From the NCBI RefSeq assembly GCF_008704935.1, contig NZ_CP023692.1, positions 2,985,001 through 3,049,000 on the forward strand: DNA of 64,000 bases, written 5' to 3'. This stretch comes from Streptomyces vinaceus (GTDB taxonomy: Bacteria > Actinomycetota > Actinomycetes > Streptomycetales > Streptomycetaceae). Both the position numbers and the translations under genes were made by a program. The notes under the pieces were generated by a model. It ran no database searches, had not been told where the DNA came from, and saw only the letters and a program-made list of their open reading frames with translations. Of the stretch, positions 1 to 7,900 are shown in pieces (positions within the stretch are counted from its first letter, which is position 1; each line of letters starts with the position of its first letter).

Positions 1-2
1 TC

Positions 3-269
3 CGCTTCGGCTCCGAGAACACCCCGACCCGTGAGGGCGTGTTCAACGTGGGCTGGAAGGCCAAGGAGTGGACGTCGACGATCTACCACACGCCGATGCC
101 GTACGCGATGTTCTTCAGCGGCGGCCAGGCGGTGCACTACTCCGCGGACTTCGCCGCCCGCGGTTACGCCGGCGCCTCGCACGGCTGTGTGAACGTCCGG
201 GACAAGGCCAAGCTGTCGAAGCTGTTCGACGAGGTGCAGGTCGGCGACAAGGTCGTCGTCTACTGGTGA
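3..269 (+). CDS. L,D-transpeptidase, C-terminal part (5' end outside window)
   Basis: These are the last 88 codons of a YkuD-type L,D-transpeptidase, an extracytoplasmic enzyme that makes 3-3 cross-links in peptidoglycan. The catalytic signature SHGCVNV, with its nucleophilic Cys, is intact, preceded by the usual aromatic-rich strand (YHTPMPYAMFFSGG and HYS) and followed by a short tail ending in VVVYW. The frame is open to the left edge, so the start, the signal peptide and any Ig-like domains lie outside. The frame ends at TGA 267-269, and a hairpin at 313-353 follows. Confidence 0.88.
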   Translation, partial: RFGSENTPTREGVFNVGWKAKEWTSTIYHTPMPYAMFFSGGQAVHYSADFAARGYAGASHGCVNVRDKAKLSKLFDEVQVGDKVVVYW

Positions 270-312
270 TCCCGGTGGTCCGGTCGGTGAAGCAACCGGT
301 CGGTGAAGTAAA

Positions 313-353
313 GGGCGCGGGCAGGGCCGGGGGAACGAACCCCGCCCGCGCCG
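313..353 (+). terminator. Probable terminator after the L,D-transpeptidase gene
   Basis: GGCGCGGGC at 314-322 pairs with GCCCGCGCC at 344-352, and an inner GGGG/CCCC pair closes on an AACGAA loop. It lies 45 bases past the stop codon. There is no U-run, as is usual in Streptomyces. The rest of 270-541 shows no convincing gene. Confidence 0.5.
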
Positions 354-541
354 GGTGCGCAGAGCCCAGGGGTACGGGGGGAACCCCGGCTCATGCGCGG
401 CCGATGACCAGTCGGCTCGATATGTACTGCGCCGCAGGTTCGAAAAGTGTTACAGCCCGTTCGTGACGTCGCCCGGAACCCGTCCGGTGAGCCCGCGGGG
501 ACCACCCGAACGATGGCCGGAAACCGCCCCAGGCGGCAGCC

Positions 542-1582
542 TCAGCGCGAGGGCAGGCGGGCGGGCGCCGACATCCCCGGGCTGGCCGGGGCCAGCGTCG
601 GGGCCTTGAGCACGTCGCCCCCGAGGTCCGAACCGCGCGGAACGGTCGGGGTGGTGCTCCTGGCCGCCCCGTCGAGCAGCTCCTCGCAGAAGTGCGGGAT
701 GCGCGCGAGCCCCTTGGCCAGCTTCGAGAGCTTGTCGCGGCGGTCCGAGTTCATCCGCCCCGAGCGGTAGGCCTCGCACAGCTCCACCGCCTTGAGGCGG
801 GTCTGCCGGTCCGCGTCCTTCAGCGAGGTGGTCCCGCCCGCGAGGGCGTCCTTGCCGTCCGTGCCGTCCTTCGCGTCGTTGCCGTTCCCCCCGTCCCCGC
901 CGGAGCCGCCGCCTGAGGCCGTGCCGGGGCCCGCCCCCGTTCCGGGGCCGAATCCCTGCGCCGCGCCGGAGTCCAGTCCGCCGGGGGTCGGGCCGGCGCC
1001 CGGGGTGGGCGGCACGCCGTCGGAGCCCCGGAAGGGGGTGGGCCGCAGCGGGGGACCCGGGGTCGGACCCCCGGCGTCGCCGGGCGGCGTCGGGTTCTCG
1101 TCGGCGCTGAGGGACACCGCCGGTACGGGACCCGCCGAGTCGTGCGTGCTCCGGTCCAGCAGGCCGGCCCCCGCGGCGACCGCCAGGCCTCCCACGGCGA
1201 CGCTCGCCAGCGCGGCGACGAGCCCGAACCGCACCGGGCGACCGCGCCGGGCCGGGGACACCGGGGCGGCTAGGGGCAGGACCCTGCCGAGTTCCACGAG
1301 GGGGGAGGTGTCACCGCCGGCCGGCCCGGACGCCGCGGACGGGCCGGACGCCGCCGAAGCCTCGGTCCCGCCGCGCGCGGCGCGGAAGGCGGCCACCGCG
1401 GCAGCCTCGCCGGGCAGCTCCACCCCGGCGCACGACTGCGTCGCTGCCAACAGTTCGAGGGCGGTCCGAAGCCGGGCTTCCGCTTCGCGGGCGCTCGGGT
1501 CGCCGCCAGGTACGGCCGGGCCGCCGCGCAGCACTCGTTCCGCCGCGGCCTTGTCCAGCCACCTGTTGCGCTCGTCGGCCAT
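542..1582 (-). CDS. Membrane partner of the upstream ECF sigma factor (putative anti-sigma-like protein)
   Basis: This is a 346-residue protein whose ATG overlaps the TGA of the sigma gene (TGATG at 1584-1580), so the two are translationally coupled. It has an Ala-rich cytoplasmic-looking N-terminus (DKAAAERVL onwards, no HxxxCxxC zinc motif), one transmembrane segment near residue 135 (FGLVAALASVAVGGLAVAAG), and a long Pro/Gly/Thr-rich linker. The folded C-terminal patch carries two cysteines (ELCEAYRSGRM and HFCEELL). Position and topology suggest it controls the sigma factor. The lack of a zinc-binding anti-sigma motif means this is inferred from context only. An upstream ATG at 1606 in the same frame is possible but lies inside the sigma gene. 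Confidence 0.7.
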   Translation of the reverse strand: MADERNRWLDKAAAERVLRGGPAVPGGDPSAREAEARLRTALELLAATQSCAGVELPGEAAAVAAFRAARGGTEASAASGPSAASGPAGGDTSPLVELGRVLPLAAPVSPARRGRPVRFGLVAALASVAVGGLAVAAGAGLLDRSTHDSAGPVPAVSLSADENPTPPGDAGGPTPGPPLRPTPFRGSDGVPPTPGAGPTPGGLDSGAAQGFGPGTGAGPGTASGGGSGGDGGNGNDAKDGTDGKDALAGGTTSLKDADRQTRLKAVELCEAYRSGRMNSDRRDKLSKLAKGLARIPHFCEELLDGAARSTTPTVPRGSDLGGDVLKAPTLAPASPGMSAPARLPSR

Positions 1583-2343
1583 CACATGTCCTTCTGCGTC
1601 CGCCAACGTGAATGCGTCACACCGGTTTGCTGTACGAGACCACCGCCCCTGCCGCGCTGAGCGGGCACGGCGTCGAGATCCCTCCCGCCCCCGCCGTCCC
1701 TCGCCTGGCCCCCGGCATTATGGCCGACGGGGCCCGCCGGATCCGAGTCCGTTTCCGACTCCGGCGCGAACCCGCCGTCCGCGCCGATCAGCTCGGCCAG
1801 TTTCTTCAGGCCCCGGTGGGCCGCGGTACGTACGGCTCCGGGCCGCTTGCCCAGCGTCTCGGCCGCGCTCTTCGCGTCGAGCCCGACCACGACCCGGAGC
1901 ACCACGGCCTCCGCCTGGTCCTGCGGGAGCTGGGCGATCAGTGCCATCGCCCGGCCCGTCGAGAGGGCCTCCATCGCCTCGCCGGCGGTGTCGCTGTCGG
2001 CGGCGTGGCCCGTCAGCTCGGTCTCGTCGCCGCCGATGGCGGGACGGCGTCCGCGCATGCGGATGTGGTCGAGCGCGCGGTTGCGCCCGATGCGGGCGGC
2101 CCAGCCGCGGAAGCGGTCGGCGTCGCCGGTGAAGGAGTCGAGGTCGCGGGCGATCTGCAGCCATGCCTCGGAGGTCACGTCCTCCGCGTCGCCGTCCCCG
2201 ACGAGCGTGCGTACGTAACCGAGCAGGCGTGGGTGCACGGCGCGGTACACAGTACGGAACGCGCTCTCGTCGCCGCCCTGTGCCGCGAGCACCGCGGCGG
2301 TCAGCTCCGCGTCGTCCCCCAGCAAAGTCCCCAACCGTTTCAC
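1582..2343 (-). CDS. ECF-family RNA polymerase sigma factor
   Basis: This is a 253-residue sigma-70 family protein of the extracytoplasmic-function type. Region 2 runs from FRTVYRAVHPRLLGYVRTLV to RNRALDHIRMRGRRP and includes the core-binding DAEDVTSEAW. Region 4 (ALIAQLPQDQAEAVVLRVV, then KRPGAVRTAAHRGLKKL) carries the DNA-binding helix-turn-helix. About 60 low-complexity residues follow region 4, longer than a typical ECF tail. I chose GTG 2343 because an AGGT lies 9 bases upstream. A TTG at 2364 would add seven unlikely residues. It is followed directly by its coupled membrane partner, the usual arrangement for a regulated ECF factor. Confidence 0.88.
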   Translation of the reverse strand: MKRLGTLLGDDAELTAAVLAAQGGDESAFRTVYRAVHPRLLGYVRTLVGDGDAEDVTSEAWLQIARDLDSFTGDADRFRGWAARIGRNRALDHIRMRGRRPAIGGDETELTGHAADSDTAGEAMEALSTGRAMALIAQLPQDQAEAVVLRVVVGLDAKSAAETLGKRPGAVRTAAHRGLKKLAELIGADGGFAPESETDSDPAGPVGHNAGGQARDGGGGRDLDAVPAQRGRGGGLVQQTGVTHSRWRTQKDM

Positions 2344-2695
2344 TGTCCTGTACCTGTGGCGCAAATCAGCACGTTACGGCCTTCAAGTACCTTCGTCCAC
2401 GAGTTGTACGGGGAGCAACCAATCGTGCGCGAAGCGGGGTGTGACACAAAACGCACTCGCGGCGCTGACAGGGGTACGGGCTTGTCGCACGAGCCCGTAC
2501 GGACGGCGACCGGGGCCTCTCCTGTGGGGGGTGGCGGCCTCGGTCGTCTTCCTCCCTCCCCCGACGGGCCGTTCCCGCGCCACGCCCGTCATCCTTTCGG
2601 CTCACTTCCGGGTGAAAACCCCGGATCGGTACGACACACCCCGCCCGGCGTCGCTAGCGTGGCGGTACACCCGCGCCACGCCCCGAGGAGCCCCG
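2344..2695. other. Divergent intergenic region, sigma gene / uraD-like gene
   Basis: About 350 bases lie between the ECF sigma gene (minus) and the decarboxylase-like gene (plus), and no gene is supported. The one clear structure is a hairpin, GTACGGGCT at 2474-2482 with AGCCCGTAC at 2492-2500. It could be a terminator-like or operator element. Promoters for both genes must lie here, but none is recognisable with confidence. Confidence 0.5.
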
Positions 2696-3262
2696 CTGTC
2701 CAGCCACCTTCCGGCACAGGCCCGCGGCTGCTCCGACCCCTCCACCGGCTCCGGACTGGCGCGGTTCAACGCCCTCTCCCCCGAAGCCGCCGTGGCCGTG
2801 CTGCTGCACTGCTGCGGGAGCCGGCGCTGGGCGCAGCGGGTGGCCGCCCACCGCCCGTACCCGGATCCGGGCGCGCTGCTGGCCGCCGCCGACGAGGCCT
2901 CGTACGACCTCTCCCAGGCGGACCTGAGCGAGGCGCTGGCCTCGGAGGTCCCGGTGGAGCTGGACCACCGGGCCTCGTACGCCGCGCTCCTGGCGCTGGA
3001 CGCCGCGCACGCCGAGTACGAGCGCAACTTCGGCCACGTCTTCGTCATCTGCCTGGACGGCCACCCGCCGGAGGAGCAGGCGGACCAGCTGCTCGCCGCG
3101 ATCCGGCGGCGGATGGAGCTGGAGGCGGACGAGGAGCGGTCGATCTCGGCGGACGAGCTGCGCCGCCTCGCCCAGGTGCGGCTCGCCGACCTGACACATT
3201 GGCTGACCTCCCAGGACGGGGTAAACACCGAGGATTCAGGGCTATTCGCCCCTGTGGGATAG
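2696..3262 (+). CDS. OHCU decarboxylase-like protein (probable CTG start)
   Basis: This 188-residue protein has the framework of 2-oxo-4-hydroxy-4-carboxy-5-ureidoimidazoline decarboxylase, a step of urate breakdown to allantoin. Visible marks are FNALSPEAAVAVLLHCCGS, RWAQRVAAHRPYPD, the helix YERNFGHVFVICLDGHPPEE and ELRRLAQVRLADLT. The catalytic HPxIG motif expected after DLSEAL is absent: the sequence reads ASEVPVEL. Activity is therefore doubtful, or the family is a diverged branch. No ATG, GTG or TTG fits. A GAGGAG at 2685-2690 sits 5 bases before CTG 2696, which I take as the start. No other urate genes are nearby. Confidence 0.72.
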   Translation: MSSHLPAQARGCSDPSTGSGLARFNALSPEAAVAVLLHCCGSRRWAQRVAAHRPYPDPGALLAAADEASYDLSQADLSEALASEVPVELDHRASYAALLALDAAHAEYERNFGHVFVICLDGHPPEEQADQLLAAIRRRMELEADEERSISADELRRLAQVRLADLTHWLTSQDGVNTEDSGLFAPVG

Positions 3263-3414
3263 TCCGTCCGTGCCTGTTTGATCACACCGATGGACCCGGC
3301 GCGAGGGAACCGACAAAGCGTCGCTACGATGTCCGGGGCCGGAGGACCGTACCCGGCCGGGCCCGACCGACAAAGAAGCCGGCTGGCCCCCGCCCCGCTT
3401 CCGGAGGGTTTTCC

Positions 3415-3795
3415 GTGCCGGCTGGAACGTTGTACCGCGGCCGGGAAGGAATGTGGTCCTGGGTGGCTCATCGAGTCACCGGCGTCCTCATCTTCTTCTT
3501 CCTGTTCGTACACGTCCTCGACACCGCTCTCGTCCGCGTCTCCCCCGAGGCGTACGACGATGTCGTGGCTACCTACAAGACTCCGATCGTCGCGCTGCTG
3601 GAGTACGGCCTCGTGGCCGCCATCCTGTTCCACGCGCTGAACGGTCTCCGTGTGATCGCCGTGGACTTCTGGTCCAAGGGCCCCCGCCTCCAGAAGCAGA
3701 TGCTCTGGGGCGTCGTGATCGTCTGGATCATCCTGATGATCGGGGCCCTGTACCCCGTCCTGGGCCACGCAGCTGCCGAACTGTTCGGGAAGTGA
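3415..3795 (+). CDS. sdhC: Succinate dehydrogenase cytochrome b556 subunit
   Basis: This is a 126-residue membrane anchor of complex II. It has three transmembrane helices (about 21-40, 57-80 and 96-116), the N-terminal WSWVAHRVTG signature, and a haem-ligand candidate His73 in LFHALNGLR. With SdhD it binds haem and passes electrons from SdhB to menaquinone. The start is GTG 3415 with GGAGGG 6 bases upstream. It is the first gene of sdhCDAB, and the sdhD start follows 5 bases after its stop. Confidence 0.93.
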   Translation: MPAGTLYRGREGMWSWVAHRVTGVLIFFFLFVHVLDTALVRVSPEAYDDVVATYKTPIVALLEYGLVAAILFHALNGLRVIAVDFWSKGPRLQKQMLWGVVIVWIILMIGALYPVLGHAAAELFGK

Positions 3796-3800
3796 CACTC

Positions 3801-4283
3801 ATGTCTTCTGACACTTCTTCCGCCAAGGCCATCGGCGACGTGGAGGGCGTAAGCCTCTACGACGTCGACAACCCGGCGCCGTACATCGAGGCCCCGCGCA
3901 AGCGCACGGGCAAGACGCCGCGCTCGACCCGCGGCAACTTCGAGATGGCCGCCTGGCTGTTCATGCGCCTCTCGGGCATCGTGCTCGTCGTCCTCGTCAT
4001 CGGCCACCTGCTGATCCAGCTGGTGCTGGACGGCGGCGTCTCCAAGATCGGCTTCGCCTTCGTGGCCGGCCGCTGGGCGTCCCCGTTCTGGCAGGTCTGG
4101 GACCTGCTGATGCTGTGGCTCGCCATGCTGCACGGCGCCAACGGTCTGCGTACCGTCATCAACGACTACGCGGAGCGCGCCAACACGCGGCTGTGGCTGA
4201 AGGGCCTGCTCTACACCGCCACGGTGTTCACCATCCTTCTGGGCACGCTGGTGATCTTCACCTTCGACCCGAACATCCGCTAG
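3801..4283 (+). CDS. sdhD: Succinate dehydrogenase hydrophobic membrane anchor
   Basis: This is the 160-residue second anchor of complex II. The first 50 residues are hydrophilic. Three transmembrane segments follow (about 57-77, 99-120 and 135-155), with the conserved HGANGLR at 111-117 providing a haem/quinone-site histidine. ATG 3801 follows sdhC by 5 bases, and sdhA starts 23 bases after its stop, so the genes are clearly co-transcribed. Confidence 0.92.
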   Translation: MSSDTSSAKAIGDVEGVSLYDVDNPAPYIEAPRKRTGKTPRSTRGNFEMAAWLFMRLSGIVLVVLVIGHLLIQLVLDGGVSKIGFAFVAGRWASPFWQVWDLLMLWLAMLHGANGLRTVINDYAERANTRLWLKGLLYTATVFTILLGTLVIFTFDPNIR

Positions 4284-4306
4284 GCAACGGGGCTGAGGCG
4301 AAAAAG

Positions 4307-6061
4307 ATGAAGATCCACAAGTACGACACCGTCATCGTCGGCGCAGGTGGCGCGGGCATGCGCGCCGCCATCGAGTCGACGAAGCGCAGCCGCACCGCGG
4401 TGCTGACGAAGCTCTACCCCACCCGCTCCCACACGGGCGCCGCGCAGGGCGGCATGGCCGCCGCGCTGGCGAACGTGGAGGAGGACAACTGGGAGTGGCA
4501 CACCTTCGACACGGTCAAGGGCGGTGACTACCTGGTCGACCAGGACGCCGCCGAGATCCTGGCGAAGGAGGCCATCGACGCGGTCCTCGACCTGGAGAAG
4601 ATGGGCCTGCCGTTCAACCGCACCCCGGACGGCACCATCGACCAGCGCCGCTTCGGCGGCCACTCGCGCAACCACGGCGAGGCGCCGGTCCGCCGGTCCT
4701 GCTACGCCGCGGACCGCACCGGTCACATGATCCTCCAGACGCTGTACCAGAACTGCGTCAAGGAGGGCGTGGAGTTCTTCAACGAGTTCTACGTCCTGGA
4801 CCAGCTCCTGGTCGAGGAGGACGGCGTCAAGAAGTCGGCCGGCGTGGTCGCGTACGAGCTCGCCACCGGCGAGATCCACGTGTTCCAGGCGAAGGCCGTC
4901 ATCTACGCCTCCGGCGGCACCGGCAAGTTCTTCAAGGTGACCTCCAACGCGCACACCCTCACGGGTGACGGCCAGGCGGCCTGCTACCGCCGCGGCCTGC
5001 CGCTGGAGGACATGGAGTTCTTCCAGTTCCACCCGACGGGCATCTGGCGCATGGGCATCCTGCTGACGGAGGGCGCCCGCGGTGAGGGCGGCATCCTCCG
5101 CAACAAGGACGGCGAGCGCTTCATGGAGAAGTACGCGCCGGTCATGAAGGACCTCGCGTCCCGTGACGTCGTCTCGCGCTCCATCTACACCGAGATCCGC
5201 GAGGGCCGCGGCTGCGGTCCGGCCGGTGACCACGTGTACCTGGACCTGACGCACCTTCCGCCGGAGCAGCTCGACGCGAAGCTCCCGGACATCACCGAGT
5301 TCGCGCGTACGTACCTGGGCATCGAGCCGTACACGGACCCGATCCCGATCCAGCCCACCGCGCACTACGCCATGGGCGGCATCCCGACGAACGTCGAGGG
5401 TGAGGTCCTGGCGGACAACACCACCGTCGTTCCGGGCCTGTACGCGGCCGGCGAGGTCGCCTGCGTCTCCGTGCACGGCGCCAACCGCCTCGGCACCAAC
5501 TCGCTGCTGGACATCAACGTGTTCGGCAAGCGCTCGGGCATCGCCGCGGCGAAGTACTCGCAGGAGAACGACTACGTCGAGCTCCCCGAGAACCCGGCGC
5601 AGCAGGTCATCGACCTCGTCGAGCGCCTGCGCAACTCCACGGGCAAGGAGCGGGTCGCCGACCTGCGCCTGGAGCTCCAGGAGACGATGGACGCCTGCGT
5701 GATGGTCTTCCGTACGGAGCAGACCATCAAGACCGCGGTCGAGAAGATCGCTGAGCTGCGCGAGCGCTACAAGAACGTGTCCGTCCAGGACAAGGGCAAG
5801 CGCTTCAACACGGACCTGCTGGAGGCCATCGAGCTGGGCAACCTGCTCGACCTGGCCGAGGTCATGGCCGTGTCCGCGCTCGCGCGCAAGGAGTCCCGCG
5901 GCGGTCACTACCGCGAGGACTACCCGAACCGCGACGACGTCAACTTCATGCGCCACACCATGGCGTACCGCGAGGTCGGAGCCGATGGCTCGGACTCGGT
6001 CCGGCTCGACTACAAGCCGGTCGTGACGACCCGCTACCAGCCGATGGAGCGTAAGTACTGA
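4307..6061 (+). CDS. sdhA: Succinate dehydrogenase flavoprotein subunit
   Basis: This 584-residue protein is the catalytic subunit that oxidises succinate to fumarate. It has the FAD dinucleotide fold IVGAGGAGMRAA at 10-21 and the covalent-FAD histidine in RSHTGAAQGG (His42). Substrate-site motifs are FFQFHPTGI, with the catalytic Arg in SRDVVSRSIYTE. The C-terminal flavin-binding segment has HGANRLGTNSLLD. The length is normal for the family. The TGA overlaps the ATG of sdhB by one base (TGATG), giving translational coupling. Confidence 0.96.
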   Translation: MKIHKYDTVIVGAGGAGMRAAIESTKRSRTAVLTKLYPTRSHTGAAQGGMAAALANVEEDNWEWHTFDTVKGGDYLVDQDAAEILAKEAIDAVLDLEKMGLPFNRTPDGTIDQRRFGGHSRNHGEAPVRRSCYAADRTGHMILQTLYQNCVKEGVEFFNEFYVLDQLLVEEDGVKKSAGVVAYELATGEIHVFQAKAVIYASGGTGKFFKVTSNAHTLTGDGQAACYRRGLPLEDMEFFQFHPTGIWRMGILLTEGARGEGGILRNKDGERFMEKYAPVMKDLASRDVVSRSIYTEIREGRGCGPAGDHVYLDLTHLPPEQLDAKLPDITEFARTYLGIEPYTDPIPIQPTAHYAMGGIPTNVEGEVLADNTTVVPGLYAAGEVACVSVHGANRLGTNSLLDINVFGKRSGIAAAKYSQENDYVELPENPAQQVIDLVERLRNSTGKERVADLRLELQETMDACVMVFRTEQTIKTAVEKIAELRERYKNVSVQDKGKRFNTDLLEAIELGNLLDLAEVMAVSALARKESRGGHYREDYPNRDDVNFMRHTMAYREVGADGSDSVRLDYKPVVTTRYQPMERKY

Positions 6062-6828
6062 TGGCTACCCCGACCCTGTCCAAGACGGACAAGATGGAAG
6101 AGGCGGCAGCTGCCTCCCCGTACATCACGGTCACGTTCCGGATCCGCCGCTTCAACCCCGAGATCTCGGACGAGGCGCAGTGGCAGGACTTCCAGATCGA
6201 GATCGACCCGAAGGAGCGCGTGCTCGACGGTCTCCACAAGATCAAGTGGGACCTCGACGGCACGCTGACCTTCCGCCGGTCGTGCGCGCACGGCATCTGC
6301 GGCTCCGACGCGATGCGGATCAACGGCAAGAACAGGCTCGCCTGCAAGACGCTGATCAAGGACATCAACCCGGAGAAGCCGATCACGGTCGAGGCCATCA
6401 AGGGCCTCACCGTGATGAAGGACCTCGTCGTCGACATGGAGCCCTTCTTCCAGGCGTACCGCGACGTCATGCCGTTCCTCGTCACCAAGGGGAACGAGCC
6501 GACGCGTGAGCGCCTGCAGTCGGCCGAGGACCGCGAGCGGTTCGACGACACCACGAAGTGCATCCTGTGCGCGGCGTGCACCTCGTCGTGCCCGGTGTTC
6601 TGGAATGACGGGCAGTACTTCGGCCCGGCGGCGATCGTCAACGCGCACCGCTTCATCTTCGACTCGCGCGACGAGGCCGGCGAGCAGCGGCTGGAGATCC
6701 TGAACGACAAGGACGGCGTGTGGCGCTGCCGCACGACCTTCAACTGCACCGACGCGTGCCCCCGCGGCATCGAGGTCACGAAGGCGATCCAGGAAGTCAA
6801 GCGCGCGCTGATCACGCGCCGCTTCTGA
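6061..6828 (+). CDS. sdhB: Succinate dehydrogenase iron-sulfur subunit
   Basis: This 255-residue protein is the electron-transfer subunit of complex II. The N-terminal ferredoxin-like domain carries the [2Fe-2S] ligands in SCAHGICGSDAM and LACKT. The C-terminal domain carries the [4Fe-4S] and [3Fe-4S] ligands in CILCAACTSSCP and CTDACPRGIEV. The ATG overlaps the sdhA stop by one base. It is the last gene of the operon and is followed by a very strong hairpin. Confidence 0.96.
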   Translation: MATPTLSKTDKMEEAAAASPYITVTFRIRRFNPEISDEAQWQDFQIEIDPKERVLDGLHKIKWDLDGTLTFRRSCAHGICGSDAMRINGKNRLACKTLIKDINPEKPITVEAIKGLTVMKDLVVDMEPFFQAYRDVMPFLVTKGNEPTRERLQSAEDRERFDDTTKCILCAACTSSCPVFWNDGQYFGPAAIVNAHRFIFDSRDEAGEQRLEILNDKDGVWRCRTTFNCTDACPRGIEVTKAIQEVKRALITRRF

Positions 6829-6850
6829 CCGCTTCGCGGTCGCCCGTACG

Positions 6851-6891
6851 AGGGCCCCGCCCCCCGGTTCCACACCGGGGGGCGGGGCCCT
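6851..6891 (+). terminator. Terminator of the sdhCDAB operon
   Basis: A perfect 17-bp stem (6851-6867 with 6875-6891, all but one pair G-C) encloses a 7-base loop TTCCACA, 22 bases after the sdhB stop. No T-run follows. Confidence 0.85.
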
Positions 6892-6950
6892 CGCCCGTTC
6901 GGGTGAGCACGCGGCTTCCGGCCGCGGGGCCCTTCCCCGTCCTACGATGA

Positions 6951-7283
6951 TGCTCTCGACAGCAGCCCAACAACTGCTACGAGCCCGTCGTCTTCCGCCT
7001 GGTCCTGGAGGTCACCTCCAGCAACTACCAGGCCGACCTGCGGACGAAGGTCCGGGCCTACGCCAACGCCGAGGTCCCCGTCTACGTGATCGTCGACCGC
7101 CGGCACGACCGCCTGCACGTCCTCACCGATCCGGCCCAGGACGAGTACGCCACCCACCGCGTCCACGCCCCCGGTGAGCTCGTCACCCTCCCCGAGTCCA
7201 TCGGCGCCAAGGTGACCCTGGACGTCGAGGCCGTGCTCACGGCTGCGGGGCGCGGGCCCGGGAGCGAGGGCGGCCTCGCCTGA
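6951..7283 (+). pseudogene. Remnant of a Uma2-family (DUF820) endonuclease gene
   Basis: The frame encodes FRLVLEVTSSNYQADLRTKV, then AYANAEVPVYVIVDRRHDRL and VTLPESIGAKVTLDVEAV. This is the second half of a Uma2 PD-(D/E)xK-like domain, including the LEVTSS strand and the VYVIVDRR strand. The normal N-terminal half, about 90 residues, is missing. The frame begins just after an in-frame TGA at 6948-6950, and no start codon or ribosome site precedes the conserved part. The product is therefore probably not made. An in-frame GTG at 7086 could give only a 65-residue stub. Confidence 0.7.
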
Positions 7284-7324
7284 TCGGGTACAAGCCCGGG
7301 CGTGGCTGTGGAAAGATCGAGCGC

Positions 7325-7900
7325 ATGAGCGAGCAGCAGCCGAATCCGTACTCAGGTGACAACGGGGCCCCCGGCGGCCCGGGTTATGGATATCCGCAGG
7401 GATATCCGGCGACTCCGGGGACTCCCGGGTACGGGTACCCGGCCACACCGCCCGCGTCCGGCTACGGGTACCCGGCCACACCGCCCGCGCCCGGGTACCA
7501 GCCGACCGTCGGCGGGGCCGGCATCCCCGCCCCCGTACAGCCCCCGGCGTACGGCAACGGGTCGGGCTTCGCCCTCGGCGACATCACCATCGCCGGGGAC
7601 CAGATCATGACCCCGTCGGGCCCGATGCCGCTCAGGGGCGCGATGTGGAACGCCTCGGACCTCTCCCGCACCGAGACGAAGATCCCGGCGCACGCCATCG
7701 TGCTCGCGGTCATCTTCTTCCTGTTCTGCCTGCTCGGTCTGCTCTTCCTCCTCATGAAGGAGAAGACCACCACCGGCTACATCCAGGTCACCGTCACCAG
7801 CGGCGGCCGCCACCACTCCACGATGATCCCGGCGGCCGACGCGAGCACGTACCCCTGGGTGATGCAGCAGATCAACTACGCCCGTTCCCTCAGTATCTGA
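7325..7900 (+). CDS. Gly/Pro/Tyr-rich single-span membrane protein
   Basis: This 191-residue protein has an N-terminal third made of PGYGYPxTP-type repeats. A conserved-looking segment follows (GDITIAGDQIMTPSGPMPLRGAMW), then one transmembrane helix near 121-141 (AIVLAVIFFLFCLLGLLFLL) and a short C-terminal domain with YIQVTVTSGGRHHSTMIP. Such proteins are common in Streptomyces and have no assigned role. ATG 7325. The 3' end overlaps the convergent DUF4132 gene by 25 bases. Confidence 0.85.
   Translation: MSEQQPNPYSGDNGAPGGPGYGYPQGYPATPGTPGYGYPATPPASGYGYPATPPAPGYQPTVGGAGIPAPVQPPAYGNGSGFALGDITIAGDQIMTPSGPMPLRGAMWNASDLSRTETKIPAHAIVLAVIFFLFCLLGLLFLLMKEKTTTGYIQVTVTSGGRHHSTMIPAADASTYPWVMQQINYARSLSI

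Noticed and set aside
271..306. Direct repeat CGGTCGGTGAAG downstream of the L,D-transpeptidase
   Set aside because: Two short copies in a tail region with no associated structure; probably chance duplication.
425..470. tRNA-like GGTTCGAA
   Set aside because: The flanking arms do not pair as a TpsiC stem and no acceptor or anticodon stems are present.
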